Part shown: positions 46,585 through 59,560 of the stretch, piece after piece | How the letters are laid out: each line of letters begins with the position of its first letter | Numbering within the stretch: position 1 is the stretch's first letter | Assembly (NCBI GenBank): GCA_001643675.2 | Contig: LSRY02000026.1 | Coordinates: 446,001 to 510,000, forward strand | Direction: 5' to 3' | Length of the DNA: 64,000 bases | DNA from: Monocercomonoides exilis | Lineage: Eukaryota; Preaxostyla; Oxymonadida; Polymastigidae | Position numbers and translations under genes: made by a program | Notes under the pieces: generated by a model | Databases searched by the model: none | The model's input: the letters and a program-made list of their open reading frames with translations, nothing else | What the model was told of the DNA's origin: nothing

Positions 46585-49500
46585 ATGGTATTGGTGCTGT
46601 CGGGAATATTTTATTTTGTGTGGACAATTTGTGTTGAATGCGTGTGCAATGATGCTACAAGAGATGGAACAAGACTTACTGAAAATTCATTGAATGGAAG
46701 AGAATTGGATTATCCTGAAGGCACATGGCGAGAGACGATTCAAAATAGCAAATATAGAGATGATAATTTATTTGATACATATATTGATGGAAAAAAATGT
46801 GGAGTGAGAGAAACCTGGAAAGAAGAGAGAATGATGAAGAAATTCACAAAACAATGGAATGAAGGAAGAAGAAGGATCGAGAAAGTTCAAAAATCAGGTT
46901 TTTGTGATGAGTGGAAAATATGGGGAAAGGAGGGTGTGTGTGGTGGGAGTGGGGTTGAGGGATGTCTTATCCTGGTCAATTCATCAATGAAACTGAATTT
47001 GTTAAGGTTGAGGGAAATGGGTGGGGAGAGCGTGCTCAGGGCATCGGATGAAAGTTTTGTTGAGTTGAGTGGATGTGTGATTGGAGTTGAGAGAGAGATG
47101 CCCCCCTTTGATTTTTGTGGGAGCTGTGGATTGTTCACCAACATTTCCCTCAGATCGTCTTCAACTTCAACCTTAACCTCGACTGAACAGATATTTCCAC
47201 CACTTTTCTCTTCAAAGGCAGTGGAAGGAGAGATTTCAGAAAATTGTTTTGTTTCTATTTGTTCTTCCCATTTTTCATCTTTTTGCATCTCATCTGCCCC
47301 ATTTCTTTCATCACCTTCCATTCCTCTTATTTCACTCTCCCATCTGTTATTTTTCAACATCTCAACAGCAAATGATGCATGTTCATCTTCGTCCACTACG
47401 TCAACCCAAACCTCATGTTTGATGAGCAGCTGCTCATTCTCATCAGTTTGCGATGCATATGATGGCGGGATTATTCCCTCCCTCAACAACCCCTTGACTT
47501 CTTTGACAGCCTCAAACACCTCGTTTGTTGGGTGTTGTCGGACAAAAAATGTTGTATGTGAAGGAACATCAGATGGAAAGTTGACTCCAGGGAGACAAAA
47601 TGAAACATTCAATGAAGCAAATTCATTTACATGGTGTGAATGGGATGGATCGAAAACAACAGGAGAAAGCGACTCGTATAATGATGGAACATCGAGCGGA
47701 GGGGCAATTTGCATGTATAATCTGGGAAATGGAATACTTTCAGTTTCTCATTGCACTTTCAAAGATTGCTTTGCATTCAGCAGAGGTGGAGGATTCATGT
47801 GTTATGGGATTGATTCTGTATATATCGAAAATAATTTGTTCAATGTCTGCACTGCACAAAATCAATATGGAGGAGCATTGTACATTTGCGCAATAAAGTT
47901 ATGTGCTCGTATATGTGGATGCGACTTCCATGATTGCAAGGCATACAGTGGCGGAGGAGGTTTGTTTCTTCAATCTTTTAATGTCTCAGGAACTGGATGC
48001 GTTGGATAAGAAGAAGAAGGAGATGAGAATGCATATGTGCGATTGTTGTTTCTTTTCATGCTCAGTCTCAAATACTGGTGGTGGAGGCATGTGCTGTGCA
48101 ACTATTTCCACGTATCAATTCAAAATGAGGAGCGTTCAATTTATCTCATGTTCTGTCTATTCATATGGAGGAGGATTATATTTTTATCCAAATCGAGCAA
48201 CAGCACCAAATGACAAAATCTATTGTTGTTTCCTGTTCTTCCATGAATGCTATTGCAGAAATGCTTCTGCTCCATTCGGTCATAATGTTGAATATGCAGA
48301 TGATTTTAACATATATTTGAATAATGGAAATCCATTTTATGAATGTTACACAACGAATTCAGATGATCAGAGAATGTGCTATTCCTATAATTATTCAAAT
48401 GGAAACACTTGGTTGCATCAGCACACAGAAAAGAAAGATTGGCTGAAAGACAAAATTATATATGTTTCAGTGAATGGGAGTGATGCAACTGAATTGTGTG
48501 GTGCAAATGAATCAAATCCGTGTCTGACAGTGAAGAAGGGATTTGAGATGTGTGAAATACAAATTAGCTTGACAATCACGCTGATGGGCGGGAATCACAC
48601 AAGCGAGACAGCAACAGTTGAGATTGGGACAAAGAAGATTTCAGTCATTGGGAAAGGGAGGACGGAGAGTTCGATTGGAACAGGAGCACTTTTACCAACT
48701 GGAGCGCTGTTCAGTGTTTCAACAGGTCATCTTGGTTTGTTGCACATGAAAGTTGACTGTAACTCAATAGCAGATTCTTCTTCTCCGAATGTGGCTGTGG
48801 TATCTGATGGAGGTGGGTCACTTTCATTGGAGGATGTTGTGATCACAACGAGTAATGTTGGAGAATATGTGATATCATCATCAGTGTTTGTGGTGGCGCT
48901 GTCACAGCTGTCGATGGTTGGTGTGGAGATCAAAGATATGAATGTCTCAGAATCATTGTTCTCAGAATCTGTTTTATCTTTTTCTTCTTCATCCTCCTCA
49001 TCTGCCCTGTTATTGACAGTAACTGCTTCTGGAAAGAGCATGATGGCAAACTTGTCTGTGATGAATGTGAAGTTGACTGAAGGAGATGGGGTGGTTGTGG
49101 CAAAGAGTGTGAAGGAAGGGGAGGCATTTGTTATTCAGAATGTGACAATTGAGGATTGTGAGTGTGAGAATGGCAGTGGTGGAGGGATCAAGGTTGAGAT
49201 GGAAACAGATACAAGCAAGCTTCAGGTTGAAGCATCAACAACAATGAACAGATGCACAAGTGGAGAATATGGAGGAGGGATGATGCTGCATCTGGCTGAT
49301 AACTCGGTTGACTTCTCGATTGTGTCAGTTGACTTCTCAGGGTGTTCTGCTTCATTGGGTGGGAATTATGTGTTTGTGAATGGGAGCAATTCAGCGAGCT
49401 GGGGAATAACAAGAGAAAAGCTGAATGTTCAACATGATGAATCAAAATACAATGAGGTGGTGGGATATGATCGGAGTGACACAACAATGGGGCTGTTCCC

Positions 49501-52500
49501 ACTGAATGTGTTTCTGGACAGATATCCAGATGCAGCACATGTGGGGAAGGGGAAGGATGGGCTGGGGGGATACGACTCGTGGTTCTGTGGGTTTGACTAT
49601 TATCCGTGTGCCACCATCACGCATGCAGCGCAGGTGAGATATCCAGACACAAACAAGAAGATGGAATTGGATTCAGGATTTGAGTTTGCTGAAGAGGTTG
49701 GAATGACAGACTCCTTTGAATGGGAGATTTCATGTGCCACAAAAGGGATGGAAGTTGGGGTGAAAGCGCCAGAGAATTTTGAGTCATCTTGTCTGATTGA
49801 GGTTCAGAGCAAATGTTCAATAAGAAACATCAAGTTTTGTGTTCCATCTGTTCTGTCTGGTGCGTCATCATCATCTCTGATTTCATCCAATTCAACACTC
49901 TTCACACTCACTGACTGTTCTGTTGTTTGTTCGTCTGAGAATTCCATTGGATATTGTTTTGTGAATGTGGTTGGGGAAAAAATGAAAGTGGAGGGATTGG
50001 TGATCACAGAGACATTGAGATTTGGAGAACATTCAGTGATTGAGTTTGGCGAAGGGGTGGAATCAGTTATGTTTTGTGGATGTGAGGTGAACAACATTGA
50101 GAAGAGAAGTGGAGATGGAGGATGGATGAATGGAATTGTTGGGGCAGAGAGAGATGAGGGGAAGAATGGGATAATTGTGATTGACTCGTGTGTTGTGAAG
50201 GGGTGCAGGTGTGTTGGTGGAAGAGGAGGAGGGATGAGTGTTGTTGTGAATGGGAGTTGTGTGATTGATGGGTGCGAGGCGAAGGGTTCAGGGGAGAGTT
50301 CAGAAGGGAGAAGTGAAGGGAGAGGGGGGGGGATGATGATTGTGATGGAGAGCAGGGATGGCTCAATGAAAATGGAATCTGGAAGAGAGGGATTGTTTGT
50401 GTTTGGAGAGGATAACAAAGCTCAATATGGGAAGGATGTGTTTGTTGAATGTGGTGGAGGAGTGTTGTTGGAGTGGAAAGTGAATGGAAGTTCATTATCA
50501 TTTTTTGACTCAAGTGTGATTCCAACAGATGTTGTGAAGTTGTGTGGGAGTGAGGATGGGAGAGAAGGGGAAGTGATTCCGCTGTTTGTGTATTTGTGTT
50601 CAATTGGCTCGAAGCTGAGAGTTGATGGGAGAGGAGAGAGGGCGCTGGATCAGAGCCATTGTGGGTTTGAGGAGTTTGGGTGTTTGACGATTGATTATTG
50701 TGTTGGGAAGAGGGCGAGCAGCAATGTGAATGAAATTGAAGTTATCTCAGAATCATGGATAAAGAATGAGATGAAAGTGGTTTCATTTGATTTGAGTGTT
50801 TCAGGGAAAGAAGAGGGGATGAGGGTGGTTGTGAGAGATGAAGGATCGATTAATCAAAATAACCTTATTGAGTGCGCAAAATCATTTGAGATGAGATATT
50901 TGTCATTTGTGCTGAATGAAGATATGAATGGGAAGAGATGTGGATTTATCCACTCCTCCTCATCATCATCAACCATCACAATGACCAGCTGTTCAGTCAC
51001 ATTTGGAAATGATGAAGTGATTGGATTCAATGTGATTTGTGTTGAGGGAGGAGGGCTGACTGTGAATGGATTTGTGATGGAAGGGGGAGTGAGAATGAGT
51101 GGGAAATCACCAATTGTTGTTTCGAATGGAGCTCAATTGGAGATTGTGAACAGCCGAATGAGTGGAGTGGAAGTTGTTGGTGGGAGTGAAGGAGGAGGAG
51201 GAGGAGGATGTTTGAATGTAGAAATGAGTGTGAATGGGAATGTGAATATTGAAGGATGCAATTTGTCATCAGTGTGTTCAGGGGGGAGTGGGATGAAAGG
51301 GGGAGGGATGAAGATATCAGTGGGGAAGGGAGGGAGTTTGGAGATGAAAGGAGTGAAATTATCGGGATGTGTTGTGCCAACAAGTGAGATTGTGAGCGGA
51401 GGGAGAGGAATGGGAGGAGGGATGTTTGTGAAGCTGGCAGATGAGATGGGAACATTTGTGATGGAAGGGATGGGATTTGAGGGATGTGATGGGTGGAAAG
51501 GGAAGAATGTGTTTGTGTCAGGATGGGATCTGAGAGAGATTGTGAATGAGGAGCACCTGAAATGGGAGATAAAGGAAGAGGAGTTGGGGTCATTGGATGA
51601 ATTGTGTGGATGGGAGAGGAAGACGACAGGAGAGGAGGGGTTTGTGATTCCACTGGTTGTGTATTTGTGGAGGAATAGGAGTGGGGATGGGTTTGTTTCA
51701 GTTGAGAAAGGAGGAGACTTCAGTGGGTGTGGGTATTCCGAGGCACCATGCTCATCGATTGACCACCTGATGTCACTTCGATATCCAACACTTGGAGAAG
51801 GGGAAACACATATTTCCATTGTGGGATCAGGGTTGCTGAGTCATTCCATTTCATTTTCTTCTTCATTTTCATCTTCAATTTCTTCATCAATATCAGAGTC
51901 ACAAAAAGTTGTGATTGAAGGGACAAAGAAAGGGACAGGAGTGACGATCAGTGATGAAGATGAGAATGATTTGTCTGATGATGGTTCAATGATCTCCTCG
52001 AATGTGAGTCTGTCATTTGTGAATGTGTCATTCACAAAACCAACTGTCACAACCCATCATTCAGTGTTGATTGAATCCTCTGGAACAAACACATTATTGT
52101 CAGTGTCAGATTGTTCATTTGGCCCAGGGAGAGGGGTGGCAGAGAGTTTTGGATATTGTGTGATGAGAGTGAATGGGGGGAGTGTTGTGATTGAGAGGAG
52201 TTCGTTGAGTTTGATTTCAGAGTTGAAAGGGTTCATCACTTTCATCCCAAGTGCAGGTGAGGTGACTGTTCAGAATGTGAACATTTCATTTGCTGGTGTG
52301 ATAGAAAGGAGCCTGATTTCGATGATGGAAGAGGAAAACCAGATGAATGGAGAAAAGAAGGTGTTTTCAAATGGGAACAGACCAGTTCTGAGGGTTGTTG
52401 GGTGTTCATTTGCGAACATCACGAATGAAGGGATTGGAGAGAGTGTTGTTGATGTGGGATCATTTGAAGATGGAGTGGAGTGTGTGGTGGATGAGTGTTC

Positions 52501-55500
52501 GATGTCGAGTTGCAAGAGTGGTTTGAGTGATGAAGGAGGGGGGATGAGAGTGGTGCTGAAGAGTGGGGAGTCGGTGTTGAAAGTGAATGGTAGCTCATTT
52601 TCGATGTGCAAGTGCTCGAGTGAGACAGGGTGTGGAGGGGGGCTGTTTATTGATGGGTCAGACCCACATGCGAATTATGGAAATGAGAGTCAGATTCCGC
52701 CTCTGAATTTCAAGATTGTGAATATCCTGTTTGTGATGAATGAGGCACATGTGGGGAAAGACGTGTTTGTCAGATGCCACTCGATTGAGCACCAGATCAA
52801 CGAAACACTGTTTGCGCTGAACTACAACCAGGAGTCACTGAACTCGAACAACTCGATCTGTGGGAGGGATGGTTGGAGCGAGGGAGATGTTGATCTGATT
52901 CCGCTGATCACATTCTATTATTCAGCACAGGTGTTTGTGAGTGGGAGAGGGAGTGATGGGAGGGGGTGTGGGGCACAGAGCAATCCGTGTGCAAGCATCG
53001 ACTGTGGGGTTGAGCACATTCAGGAAGGGGTGATGAATGGGATTCTGATTGATGGGGAAGGGTTTGTGAGGAAGGAGTGTGTGATTGGAGATCTGGTTGT
53101 GAATTCATTGAAAAAGACACAGGCGACAGTGAAACTGAACTCCAAGATTGAGAAATTAGCTGAGAAGGATTGTGTGATGGAGTTTGTGAATGAATGTTCA
53201 GTGGAGAGGTGCTCATTCCAGTTTGAAAATGGATTTGAATCAACTCACAATTGTCTCATGAAAGTGAAGAATGGTTCAATGGAGATGAGAAATTGTGAAT
53301 TCTTCTCTTCTCCAACAACAACAGTTGAGTTCATGAAGCTGAACAGTTCAATTGTGAGTGTGGAAAGTGGAGAGCTGAAGATATCAGAAACAACATTCAG
53401 GGATATTCATTCAACAAGATCAATTCTTTCATTTTGTGAAGAATCAGATGTGACAATTGATGAAACAGGAATATCGAATATAGAATGTGAGGGAGATGTT
53501 GTGAGTGTTGGAGGGAAAGCGAAGGTGGAAATGAAAGAGATGGGAGTAGAGAATGTGACTCTGTTGTTGGAGGGGTGTGTGATTGGGATGGAAGATGCTG
53601 AGCAAGAGGTGAGTGTGCTGAACAGCTCATTTGGAAGATGTGTGAATTCGGTGAACAAGGGAAGCATGATGCAGATCAGGAATTCCAAGAATGTGAGGGT
53701 TGAGATATGTGTGTTTGATGGAGAAAAAGAAATCGAGGTTATCAATGAAGAAAACAAGATAAAAGAGGGATTATGCAAATGGAATGGATCATTGGTTGAT
53801 GTTGAGAAGAGCAGAGTGGAGATGAGGGAAATAACGATTATGAAGAGCAAGGGAGGTGGGTTGTGGGTGAGTGGAGGGAGTATGAAGATTGAAAATGGAA
53901 AGTTTGAGAACAACAACCCATCGATTGAGGGATATCCATCAGCCAGAAGGAATGCGATTTGTGAAGGGAACGGGGAGTTGAATGTTGTGAGTGTGAAAGG
54001 GGGAGATGGGTTGAAAGATAACTCATCATTGTGGATATTGGATGAGGGATGCGAGTTGGGAGGGATAGCTTCGGAAAGAGGATCATCATTTTTCATCCCC
54101 ATTTTGGAAGTGAAGAACACAACACAGCCAAATGGGGATGTGGAGTTGATGATTGTGGGAAAGCTGCTTTTGCCATGTGATTTGTCAGTGAAGATGAGCA
54201 TGAAAAATGGGGATGAAGAGGAGATTGTGAGAAAGGGGATTGAAGAAGAAGGGTTTGTGTCAGAGAATGAGATTCACACGTTTGTTTCATGTTCAGAACT
54301 GGAGAAAGTGAGAGAAGAGACAGAAGTGAGTGTGTGGATTGTGTTTGTGAAAACAGGTTCCCTTTCATCAACAGAGCGGTTTATTGTGAAGAACAGGAGT
54401 GAAAGCGTTGGAAAAGGAGATGAAAGGATTGTTGAAGGAGGGAAAGAAGGGAAATCATCATGGGCTGTTTTTTGTCTGATATTTGTTGTTTTGTTTTTGA
54501 TCGTTCTGATTGTATCTGTTATTGTTACAATTCGTTGGAGAAAGGCAAAGAATGAAGCAAAAGACTTGAGAGAGATTGTGAATGACACAGTTAGGAAGGA
54601 TCCGAAGGCATTTGAGATGGTGACGATGGAGATGTCTCCTGAGGAGCAGTGGAGGAGGGCAGAGAGGGAAGCAGAAAAGAAGAATGAAGAGAGGATAAAG
54701 AAGAGGGTGTATGAGAAAAGCTTGGGACATTCAGAGTCATCAGAACATCTTCTTTCTGAGAGTGGATCGACTGAATACATCCTTGGAAGAGATTCAGACA
54801 AGATCCCTGATTGGGCATTGGAAAAGGAGGAGGAGGAAGAGATAAGGAAGAGAACACCTTCTCCTTCTATTTCATCCACAGACACATCAGATTCAGATTC
54901 AACATTTGTTCGATCGGAGAGTCTGTGTCCAACCACCTCTTCGATGTCGAATCTGGTGGATGCAATGGCCTGCTCATCTCCTCATGAGAAATTGATTGTG
55001 GATCTGAGGGATTCACTGTTCATGTTGTTGCATGGGCTGAACAAGACAAAGGAGATGGCAATTGGCACTCTTCAGGAGAGGGAGCAGACAGCTGCACAGA
55101 TCCTGTTCTGGGTGGCTAATCTGGCACTCCATTCGTTTGATGAAATGGAAAATGGATTATCTTCTCTTTCCACTCTGAGCCCTCACATTGTGCTGTTCTC
55201 AGAACATATGGTCATCTGCATCGTCATGCATTCTGATTTATTGTCAGATGATGATTCGGACTCATCATCCATCTCATCATCGACTGTTGTGACATCTGCC
55301 AGTGATGATAGTGACTCCCTTCCTTCATCAGCATTTGAGGATGAAGATAGCTTCAAAAAAGAGTGTTTGAGGTGGAAGGCGCCAGAGCTGCTGATGAACA
55401 AGAAGATGGGAGCAACAAAAGAATCAGTTGTGTTTTCGATTGGGATGATGCTGTGGGAGTGTCTGACACTGGATATCCCGTTTGGAGAGTATCCAGCAGA

Positions 55501-55858
55501 GGTGGCGGGAGATAAGATCTTGAATGGGGAGAGGCCAGACGTGACAGCTCTTGTTGAAGAAAGTGGGTTTGGAGAGCTTGTGGAGAGCTGCTGGAAATCG
55601 CAACGCTCGATTCGCATTTCTTTGGATGATCTGAAAAGAGAACTGTTTCGGCACTTTCCAGCTGGAACAATGATTCTGACAATGTCAGATGCGATTGAGG
55701 ATGAGGATGGCACAGAAGAGGAAAAGAGCAAAACAGAAGATGAAACACGGTTAATATCTGGATCACAAGAGAAACTTTCAGTGAATCCACCAAAAAGAGA
55801 GAGGAAAACAAGAAATGTTGATGAGAAAGAAATGGTGAAGGGGATAATAATTGTGTGA
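46585..55858 (+). CDS. Giant beta-helix / TM / pseudokinase surface protein, copy B
   Basis: About 3080 residues if read through. ATG 46585 gives a signal peptide (MVLVLSGIFYFVWTICVE); the ORF extends upstream but that part lacks signal character. Many cysteine/glycine-rich parallel beta-helix strands follow (repeated GGG, NGS, IYVSVNGSD, CASIDCG units). One transmembrane helix lies at about 54453-54535 (WAVFCLIFVVLFLIVLIV), then RWRKAK, a DPKAFEMVTMEMSPEEQWRR region and a Ser-rich linker. The C-terminal kinase-like domain has RWKAPEL, FSIGMMLWE and PFGEYP but no visible VAIK, HRD or DFG, so a pseudokinase. Ends TGA 55858. Lesion: the first frame meets TAA at 48007-48009 and the rest is open only in the +1 frame from about 48040, a break shared with copy A. 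It may be a recent pseudogene or need recoding. Confidence 0.7.
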
Positions 55859-57000
55859 GAAGGGTTTTGTTGAGAAGATATTTCTGGGTGCGAAAGAAAC
55901 ATTTTCACCGTTTTCAAAGAAAAGATGGCAAATGTTTTGGAGTTCTTGTGCAACATGTGAAGGTTTCATTTTCTGGATAATGAGACACATTTGAAAGAGA
56001 AGAGATGATGATGATATTGAGATATTTGGGAAAACATTTCTCTTGTGGAATGTTAAGATTTATCTTCATTTCTTTGAATTCAGTTTTCTGATTTAATATT
56101 CATTTAGAAACTCATTTGTGTGTTTGTGTATGTATTCAAAAGGATTAAAAAATATCTTATAAAAAAATTCTTTCTTTAATATTTTATCTGATTGTTTCGT
56201 TTTTATGTATGTATTCAGAAAATCATAATTTTTGCAAAGCCTTTTGTTTATGTGTACGAATGAATGATTGTGATGACTTCTCTAAGAGCGGAATGTGTGA
56301 TCTTTTCATAATATTGATAAAATAATCTTCAAAATTATTAAATCTTCATTGTGTTTTCACACACATTTTTCACAATCGTTTTTTCAGTTATATTTTTTTC
56401 ATGTCATTTTCATGAAAACAAACACAACAATTAATTGAAATTCGACAAAACAATGAATTTCATTTCGCAGAAAAATGCCTGAATCATTCTTTTCTTTTTG
56501 TGAATCAACAGATATGAGAAAACAATCAAAACAATTTTTGAAACAGCGAAAGAGGAAGATAAGAAATGATGAAAACTTGACTCATATGATTATCTGGGCT
56601 CTTCAAATTCATTGAAACACAAATCATTGAGAGTCAAATGTGTTCTTTAAATGTCTCAAAAGTTATAAATGAATAGCAAGTTTATCTTTTATAACAAAAA
56701 TAAAGGACACTCAAGACAATGATTATCTTTGCCACAACTGTCATAATATTTTTATTTATTTTTTTTCTATTTGATCAAAAACATGTTTGTATTTCCATGA
56801 ACTTTCAAATCTGAAAATTTGGTGAATTGAAAACTGTCAATGCTCATCTCTTCCATATGTTTTTTTTAATCTCTGATTGTACAAAATATCGTCTATTTTT
56901 TTTTATTATAATCAAATCATTAATGGTTGTTTTTTCACTTTTCAAGAAATCATTGACACTCAATTATTCCATTATAAAAAAAATCAAAAATACAAAAAAA
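55859..57000. other. 3' flank and AT-rich spacer, nothing recognised
   Basis: AT-rich sequence after copy B with no supported gene. Confidence 0.5.
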
Positions 57001-57252
57001 AAAAAAAGAAAGAAAGAAAAAGAAAAAGGAAAAGGAAAAGGAAAAAGAAAAAGAAAGAAAGAAAAGAAAAGAAAAAGAAAGAAAAGAAAAAGAAAAGAAA
57101 AGAAAAGAAAAGAAAAGAAAAGAAAAGAAAAGAAAAGAAAAGAAAAGAAAAGAAAAGAAAAGAAAAGAAAAGAAAAGAAAAGAAAAGAAAAGAAAAGAAA
57201 AAGAAAAGAAAAAAGAAAAAGAAAAAAGAAAAAGAAAAAGAAAAAGAAAAAG
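57001..57252. repeat. (AAAAG)n microsatellite
   Basis: About 250 bp of AAAAG/AAAGA units with a long regular core (about 57065-57200) and impure edges. The Lys/Arg-rich and Phe/Ser-rich ORFs over it are repeat artefacts. Confidence 0.95.
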
Positions 57253-57353
57253 GATCAAATTTTTTGAAAAGATATCATGAAAAAAATGATTGATAATACA
57301 ATTTGTTTGAAATCTTTTTTGGGGATTATGTGCAAATTGGATAAATGCGAATG

Positions 57354-57692
57354 GGTGATTCTTTTTGAAATCTTCATCTTTTCGGAGTGTGGATTAATCC
57401 AATATTGTTTCTCGCAAGTTTGTTATCTTTCTGAAATGTGTTTTTCTTTATGAATAGTCACAAATGTTTAATATCTTGGTGAAATAATAATGTTACATTC
57501 ATGATCTGTTTTTACTTCAAATCCATCAAATTTCTCCATTAAGCACTAATTCCTGAATCAAATAGAATTTAATATTCTTATTTGCAAAATTATAGGGATG
57601 AAGAATCAATTGAAAAAAAATTTTCAAAAAAGGTTCAATAATATTAATAACAGGTATAACGCATTTACGTCAATTTAAAAAGAATCACTCTT
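57354..57692. mobile_element. Degenerate MITE of the TGGGTGATT family
   Basis: Left end TGGGTGATTCTTTTTGAAATC resembles the 13420 copy. The right end near 57675-57690 (AAAAAGAATCACTCTT) is a diverged inverted match. Boundaries approximate. Confidence 0.4.
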
Positions 57693-57874
57693 CCACATAA
57701 AAAGGCCTCAAATATTTTGTTTTCTCACATAAATATATGCTTTCTTTGAAAAAATAAAGTTTTATATGAAAACCTGTGCAATATGAAATCAATAAATGGG
57801 TGATTATTTTAGAAATCGATTGTTTTTTTCGGAATAAGTGTAATTTTCTAATTCGCAGTTATTAAAAAAAGAAA

Positions 57875-58105
57875 GTGGAGAATCAATTCCTTCTCTTTTT
57901 GAGAGACGCCACAATCTATGGGTCAGTCGCCCATTTGTGTGTTTTGGTGAATTGGATAAAAAACCGCTTTGCGCTTACAAAACCAAAAAGCGCAAAGAGA
58001 AGGAACTACAAAAAACACGAACAGTTTTGAAAACAGAACTTCAAAGGGTGGGAGTGAAAACGGTGGTGGGCAAAGAGAAGGAATTGATTCTCCACTTTCT
58101 TTTTT
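57875..58105. repeat. Outer ICR-like module of DIRS 2
   Basis: 57883-57930 is the reverse complement of 62364-62413 (inner half of the far terminal repeat plus GACGCCACAATCTATGGGTC). The module is bounded by inverted AAAAGAAAGTGGAGAATC and holds GGGTGGGAGTGAAAACG at 58047, as in DIRS 1. Same layout as 27795-28055 with otherwise different sequence. Confidence 0.65.
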
Positions 58106-58172
58106 AATTAAAGTGCATAAGCACCTTAATTATCAAGAAAGTGTTTCATCAATTCCTTCTCTTTTTGAGAGA
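58106..58172. repeat. DIRS 2 terminal inverted repeat (gene-distal)
   Basis: 67 bp beginning AATTAAAGTGCATAAGC. I saw no difference from the inverted partner 62388-62454. Confidence 0.9.
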
Positions 58173-58177
58173 ATCAA

Positions 58178-59560
58178 TTAGTCGGATGATGAAGCCATCA
58201 TTACTACAACAGTGTGCGTCTTCTTTGCGTTGTTGCTCTCTTCCTCCTTTTTTGCTTGTGATCTTGTTCGAATAATGAATTGTTCTCCAAGTGACTTCCG
58301 TTCCTCCATCTCCTCATCAGGCTCATCCACTCTGGAAGGGAATTTAACAGTATCTTTAGCCTTTTCCTCACTCAAACATGGCTTCATCAGGCGCTTCTTG
58401 TCCCTCAGTACCATCCCAGATTCCATTGCTCGTCTATCATTATTGTTCCTCTGGTCTCTTTCTGGTCTGACACACCCCTTGCCACCATCCTCTGCTGACC
58501 GCTTGGTTGCTAACTCTTCACTGGGAGCATTCAAAGTTGAAGCAATCACTTTCCCCAATGTTGAAGCAAGATTGGCCTTCACATAATGCTTCACCAAAGT
58601 GTCTGTTCTAGGGGAAAGACAAGCAAACTTCGCAATCTGAGTTGGTGGAATTCCTGACATCGTTAGCGTTGAAAGCGTTGCAGCCTTTATTGAATAAGGA
58701 GTGAAATGGCCTGGAATTCCTGCTTCCTTCAACGTCTTTTTTGCCAATCGTCTAATACCTTCCACTGTTAGAGGATGAAAAGTTTCGGTATTTAAAAACA
58801 ATTTATTTCCATCTGGTCTTCTCTTTTGTGTTTCTTCCCACAAAACCTGAATAGCCGAAGCTGGGCAAATTGACGGGTTTTCATTTAAAAAAGGAACGGC
58901 AATCTCTGTTCGATTAAGCGATGTTTTGAGCCTTGTGTCCAGGTATATTCCTTCCTGCTCGAATCTTGATCTTTCCATATCTACTCTTTCCAACTCTGTA
59001 AACCTGCACGCAGTGAATAACATGGTGAGCACAATGGCTTTCATTGTCAGATGTTTGAAACTCAAGCTTTGATTTTCTCCAAGATTAGAAAAGAATGTCA
59101 GAATGGTCTTCGGATTCCAAATTTCTTGGACCTTCTTTTTTCTTGACCTCTCTGTTCTTCTAAACCCTTAAAACAATATTTTTATTATCGGAATATCCCC
59201 TAAATTTGTGTTGTAAACCAAGCTTGTGAAAAATGAAACTGCTGAGCGGATGAGTTGCAAACATGACAGCCTCATTCCATTGTCTCTAAGGGTAATAAAT
59301 ATACTGGAACATCGAGCTGCCCACTCGTGAATATCATCTGGAATTATGCCCATATCACTCTTTTCCCACTGTTCTCCAAAGTGTGCGAAGCCGAATAAAT
59401 ATCCATCCCACGTCGACTGAGCAATTCCCGATATGCACTCCTCTGCCAATGAAACTGGGAAAGATCTTTCTTCCAACGCCCCTCTCCACCAGCTCTCGCC
59501 TTTAACTCTGGTGGATTGATCAATATGACTCTTAACCGGCCTGGAGGAAGACATGCACCT
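58178..59560 (-). pseudogene. Tyrosine recombinase of DIRS 2, one nonsense codon
   Basis: N-terminal part (about 59560-59170) has KGESWWRGAL, AQSTWDGYLFGFAHFGEQW and SAVSFFTSL. An in-frame TAA at 59168-59170 falls where both other copies have Arg (ILFRSF). The catalytic part (59065-58178) has FTACRFTELERV with the first Arg, YSIKAATLS at the usual His-x-x-Arg box (Lys, and no His), and ACLSPRTDTLVKHYVK with the likely Tyr. The tail ends IIRTRSQAKKE and TAA 58178. The start lies in the overlap with the RT ORF. Confidence 0.75.

Noticed and set aside
46887-47714. 275-residue minus-strand ORF inside copy B
   Set aside because: Opposite-strand shadow; the plus-strand reading has the conserved family motifs.
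56827-57293. Lys/Arg-rich and Phe-rich ORFs near 57 kb
   Set aside because: Products of the AAAAG microsatellite.
402-59173. Stop-codon reassignment (TAA/TAG as Gln, or TGA as sense)
   Set aside because: The giant gene and the three-unit gene contain dozens of Gln codons, all CAA/CAG, with no TAR over thousands of codons, and no internal TGA. Internal stops occur mainly in transposon relics, include all three types, and some fall at Trp, Gly or Arg positions.
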